From: Bacteroidota bacterium | Lineage (GTDB): Bacteria; Bacteroidota; Bacteroidia; AKYH767-A; 2013-40CM-41-45 | Reading direction: 5' to 3' | Length of the DNA stretch: 32,892 nucleotides | Assembly (NCBI GenBank): GCA_003151745.1 | Contig: PLYJ01000208.1 | Coordinates: 1 to 32,892 of the forward strand | Part shown: piece after piece, positions 30,133 to 32,892 of the stretch | How positions within the stretch are numbered: position 1 is the first letter of the stretch | Layout of the letters: every line of letters starts with the position of its first letter | Translations under genes and position numbers: made by a program | Notes under the pieces: model-generated | Database searches by the model: none | Seen by the model: only the letters and a program-made list of their open reading frames with translations | Told to the model about the DNA's origin: nothing

Positions 30133-31803
30133 ATGGCACAGGGAAAATTATCACCCCGGCAACGAATGATCAACATGATGTACCTGGTGTTGACAGCCCT
30201 CCTCGCGCTTAACGTGAGTAAAGAGATCATCAATGCTTTTGTTACCGTCAATGATAGTTTGGAAATATCGAATATGAACGCGGAGGATAAAAACAAATTA
30301 ACGTATGCAGCTTTCGACAGGGCTATGCAGATTGATCCTAAGAAGTATGGAGGTGTGAACAGCAACGCGCAGAATATTAAAAAAGCATCGGATGAAATGG
30401 TAACCTATCTTCAAAATATCGAGGACACCCTCATCAGGCTTGCAGATGGATTAAAACCGGAAGAGAAAACTCCGGCACTTCGTGATATGGAGCTGAAAGA
30501 TAATTGGGATATTCCAACAATGATTATGTGTGGTTCCGAGAATGATGGAAAAGGAAAGAAAGCCTCAGAAGTCAAACAAAAAATTGAAGATCTGAAAGCC
30601 ACACTTCTCAAAAATCTTCCATCCCAATATCAAGCTGATTTCAAACAACGCCTTGACCAACTATTGGGCACTCATGATCCGGATCCAAGTAGTGCAGAGT
30701 ATAAGGAGGACGATAAACGCACTTGGGAAATGTCAAAGTTTTACCACAGCCCTGTTGTAGCTGCTGATGCCATATTAACCAAATTTCAAGGAGATGTTCG
30801 AAATGCTGAATCGCAAGTTATTGGTAAATTGTATTCTTCAGTGAATGAAAAAATTGTTTCATTTGACTTGCTTAAGCCAATCGTAAAATTCCCATCAAAC
30901 TATATATTGCTTGGAGGGGAATATGATGCAGATGTTTTCATAGGAGCAAGCTCCTCAACAATGGATCCTGAAGTATATGTTGGAGCAACAACCAACGCTG
31001 TGAATGGAAACCCGGGAAACAAATGCGTTGGTTGTAATACCAAGCTTCCTATTGATCCTGTATCAAGAATGGCTAAGTTTACGGACAAACCTTCTTCAGA
31101 AGGTGAAAAAAAGTGGAGCGGCGTTATAGCAGTTAAGCAGCCTGATAATACTTATCAATATTATCCATTTGAGGAGTCCTATATAGCCGCAAAACCAAAC
31201 TATACTATATCTGCCGATAATATGAATGTGCTTTATATTGGTCCTGATAATCCGATTACCATTTCCGTTCCCGGTGTTCCATCCGAGAAAGTAAAGCCAT
31301 CTGCAAGTGGCTGCGGCGTTGTTTTAAAACCATCTCCTACAGCAGGTAAAGGACATTATATAGCAACAGTTACCTCTTCTGGCGAAGTAAAAGTTGCTGT
31401 TACTGCTGAAATTAATGGCAAGGAACAGGCGATGGGTCAGCCATATACATTTCGCGTTAAAAAAGTCCCGACTCCTGTTGCAACGGCAAACGGCACCTAT
31501 CATAGTGGTCCCATTAATAAAGACATTCTTTCTGTATCTAACATAATACCCGTTATGGAGGGCTTCGATTTTAAGTTGTATTATGCTGTAACGGGATTCA
31601 AGATGACAGTCGTTCAAAAAGGCAAAGATCCGATTATGGATTTGTCATCTGACAATAGCCAGCTTACAGATAAAATGCGCAATGCGATTAAGTCACTTCA
31701 TCCCGGCGATAAAGTATATATCGAATATATAAAAGCACGAATGACAAGTGGAACTGATCTCGGTCCACGATCGTTAGAACCATTGTCATTTACTATAAAT
31801 TAA
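30133..31803 (+). CDS. gldM: gliding motility / T9SS motor protein GldM (PorM)
   Basis: The 556-aa protein has a single N-terminal transmembrane helix (about 13-30, MINMMYLVLTALLALNVS) after the usual MAQGKLSPRQR start. A large periplasmic part follows: helical D1 to about 220, then Ig-like beta domains D2-D4 (PTPVATANGTYHSGPINKDIL ... FDFKLYYAVTGFKMTVVQKG). The helix inserts in the GldL pentamer and the periplasmic dimer transmits torque to the GldKN ring. Length is slightly above the usual ~515 aa. A CVGC pair and GCGV segment in D2-D3 may form disulfides. It is followed 21 bp later by gldN, which has an unusually strong Shine-Dalgarno. Confidence 0.97.
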   Translation: MAQGKLSPRQRMINMMYLVLTALLALNVSKEIINAFVTVNDSLEISNMNAEDKNKLTYAAFDRAMQIDPKKYGGVNSNAQNIKKASDEMVTYLQNIEDTLIRLADGLKPEEKTPALRDMELKDNWDIPTMIMCGSENDGKGKKASEVKQKIEDLKATLLKNLPSQYQADFKQRLDQLLGTHDPDPSSAEYKEDDKRTWEMSKFYHSPVVAADAILTKFQGDVRNAESQVIGKLYSSVNEKIVSFDLLKPIVKFPSNYILLGGEYDADVFIGASSSTMDPEVYVGATTNAVNGNPGNKCVGCNTKLPIDPVSRMAKFTDKPSSEGEKKWSGVIAVKQPDNTYQYYPFEESYIAAKPNYTISADNMNVLYIGPDNPITISVPGVPSEKVKPSASGCGVVLKPSPTAGKGHYIATVTSSGEVKVAVTAEINGKEQAMGQPYTFRVKKVPTPVATANGTYHSGPINKDILSVSNIIPVMEGFDFKLYYAVTGFKMTVVQKGKDPIMDLSSDNSQLTDKMRNAIKSLHPGDKVYIEYIKARMTSGTDLGPRSLEPLSFTIN

Positions 31804-31812
31804 TACTAAAAT

Positions 31813-31820
31813 AAGGAGGT
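31813..31820 (+). promoter_or_regulatory. perfect Shine-Dalgarno AAGGAGGT before gldN
   Basis: AAGGAGGT is complementary over eight bases to the conserved 16S 3' end and lies 4 bases before the gldN ATG. Bacteroidota mRNAs mostly lack this signal, and no other gene here has one of comparable strength. It supports the ATG at 31825 and may mean special translational control of gldN. Confidence 0.75.
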
Positions 31821-31824
31821 ACTA

Positions 31825-32694
31825 ATGAAAAAGTTTGTGTTATTGATGGCTCTATTCAGCATTGCTGCCTTGAGCGGATTTGCTCAGACCGGAACCGTTC
31901 TTGACGGTGCTTATGTAAAAGAACATACTGCATTAAGGAGAGTGGTTCCTTACGCCTATTTGCGTGAAGCAGATGTGATGTGGTCAAAACGAATCTGGCG
32001 TGTTATTGATATCAACGAAAAGATCAATCTTCCGCTTAAATATCCGGCAAGTAAAAGTGTCCGTGATCGTAAAAGTTTAATTGATCTGCTGATGGATGCC
32101 GTTGAAGAAGGAACTTTAACAGCTTACAATCCTGTTGGAGAAGCCGGCACACCGGATGATGAATTTACTCTTCCAATGACCCAGGATGAACTCAAGAAGG
32201 TTGGTGGTTCCCATACTGATACTATCCAAAAGGCACGTCCTGATCCTCCGTATGATACTTATGATACTACCATCACCATTACATTTTCCCGTGACAATGT
32301 AATGGGATACCGCCTTAAAGAAGATTGGTTTTTTGACAAACAACGTTCTGTTATTGAACCCCGTATTATTGGTATCGCTCCAATGATTTATGCAGTTAAC
32401 GAAAAAGGGGAACGAAGAGAAGGAAATTTGCAACAACCGCTTTTTTGGGTTTATTATCTTGAAGCGCGAAAATTGCTTGCCAATGCCGAAGTGTTTAACC
32501 GTGAAAATGATGCAGAACGCAGATCATTTGAAGATATATTTGAGAAACGAATGTTTAGCAGCTACATCATTAAAGAGTCAAACGTATATGACCGTAATAT
32601 TTCAGCATACGTGCAGGGCCTGAACGCTTTGCTTGAATCAGATCGCATTAAAGATGACATAATTAACATGGAGCATGATCTTTGGGAGTATTAA
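31825..32694 (+). CDS. gldN: gliding motility / T9SS protein GldN (PorN)
   Basis: The 289-aa product begins with a signal peptide (MKKFVLLMALFSIAALSGFAQ). It shows the family's core: ADVMWSKRIWRVIDINEKINLPLKYP, RKSLIDLLMDAVEEGTLTAY, the WFFDKQRSVIEPRIIGIAPM segment and PLFWVYYLEARKLLANAEVFNREND. GldN binds the lipoprotein GldK and with it forms the periplasmic ring beneath the outer membrane, connecting to GldM. It is the last gene of the operon and a clear terminator follows. Length matches PorN/GldN (about 290-340). Confidence 0.97.
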   Translation: MKKFVLLMALFSIAALSGFAQTGTVLDGAYVKEHTALRRVVPYAYLREADVMWSKRIWRVIDINEKINLPLKYPASKSVRDRKSLIDLLMDAVEEGTLTAYNPVGEAGTPDDEFTLPMTQDELKKVGGSHTDTIQKARPDPPYDTYDTTITITFSRDNVMGYRLKEDWFFDKQRSVIEPRIIGIAPMIYAVNEKGERREGNLQQPLFWVYYLEARKLLANAEVFNRENDAERRSFEDIFEKRMFSSYIIKESNVYDRNISAYVQGLNALLESDRIKDDIINMEHDLWEY

Positions 32695-32717
32695 TCCCAT
32701 TCTTGTTTAATGAAATT

Positions 32718-32750
32718 AAATCCCGGCCTTATCGCCGGGATTTTTTATTT
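32718..32750 (+). terminator. rho-independent terminator of the gld operon
   Basis: AAATCCCGGC (32718-32727) and GCCGGGATTT (32734-32743) form a perfect 10-bp GC-rich stem around six bases, followed by a T-rich tail (TTTTTTATTTT). Confidence 0.9.
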
Positions 32751-32829
32751 TAATGGTTTCCTATAAAATAATTCACTTGCTTTTAGCGTTCTATCAGATA
32801 TATTCTTAAACCTTTAAATCCGAAGAACG

Positions 32830-32877
32830 ATGAAAACATTCATAGTAATTCTGTTTGGTTTTATGGGATTATACTAA
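32830..32877 (+). other. 15-codon signal-peptide-like frame at the window end
   Basis: ATG at 32830 reads MKTFIVILFGFMGLY and stops at 32877. It has the look of a signal-peptide start, cut by a stop. It may be a decayed gene or chance. The 79 bp between the gld terminator and this ATG show nothing else. Confidence 0.2.
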
Positions 32878-32892
32878 TCGCTAATATAAAAC

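Overview
The window reads as a chromosomal segment of a Bacteroidota bacterium. The evidence is a type IX secretion/gliding operon (porP/sprF-like, gldK, gldL, gldM, gldN), PorV-family and CarboxypepD_reg-TonB outer-membrane proteins, a cargo-like protein with a T9SS-type C-terminal domain, starts that mostly lack Shine-Dalgarno sequences, and promoters of the Bacteroidota form TTTG-N19-TAnnTTTG. Genus cannot be told from the sequence alone.

Layout: (1) 1-10245, minus-strand block: a HIT hydrolase, GreA, a PorV/PorQ-family barrel, a 1317-aa exported protein and a 1242-aa TonB-dependent receptor. The last three form a plausible cell-surface set. (2) 10246-14342: a regulatory gap and SMC, whose coiled coil carries two in-frame intergenic-type repeats. 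(3) 14343-15810: no gene until a 225-aa hypothetical protein, but a 292-bp array of fourteen 21-bp palindromic units lies upstream of it. (4) 15880-22680, an AT-rich accessory region. A canonical promoter drives a translationally coupled trio (four-helix membrane protein, SET-domain protein, TPR protein). A 4988-bp interval bounded by 144-bp direct repeats follows. It carries a gene fragment, an XRE/controller-type regulator, two D12-class adenine methyltransferases, a restriction endonuclease, a strong hairpin, an ORF-less group II intron (minus strand) and a large inverted repeat. (5) 22836-26565: topA and an arginase-fold protein with substituted metal ligands. (6) 26652-32750: promoter, porP/sprF, gldK-L-M-N and a terminator.

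A recurring theme is small palindromic repeats. A 16-18 bp palindrome of form TCCCGYACGTRCGGGA occurs at five places, two of them inside genes (topA and the arginase-fold gene). An AGGTT/AACCT stem occurs at three. Many gene boundaries carry a hairpin of local repeat sequence. These repeats appear to have shaped coding sequence in smc, topA, the arginase-fold gene and the TPR gene.

Best candidates for something undescribed: the 21-bp array with its downstream 225-aa protein; the membrane-SET-TPR operon beside the restriction-modification cassette; and repeat invasion of the SMC arms.
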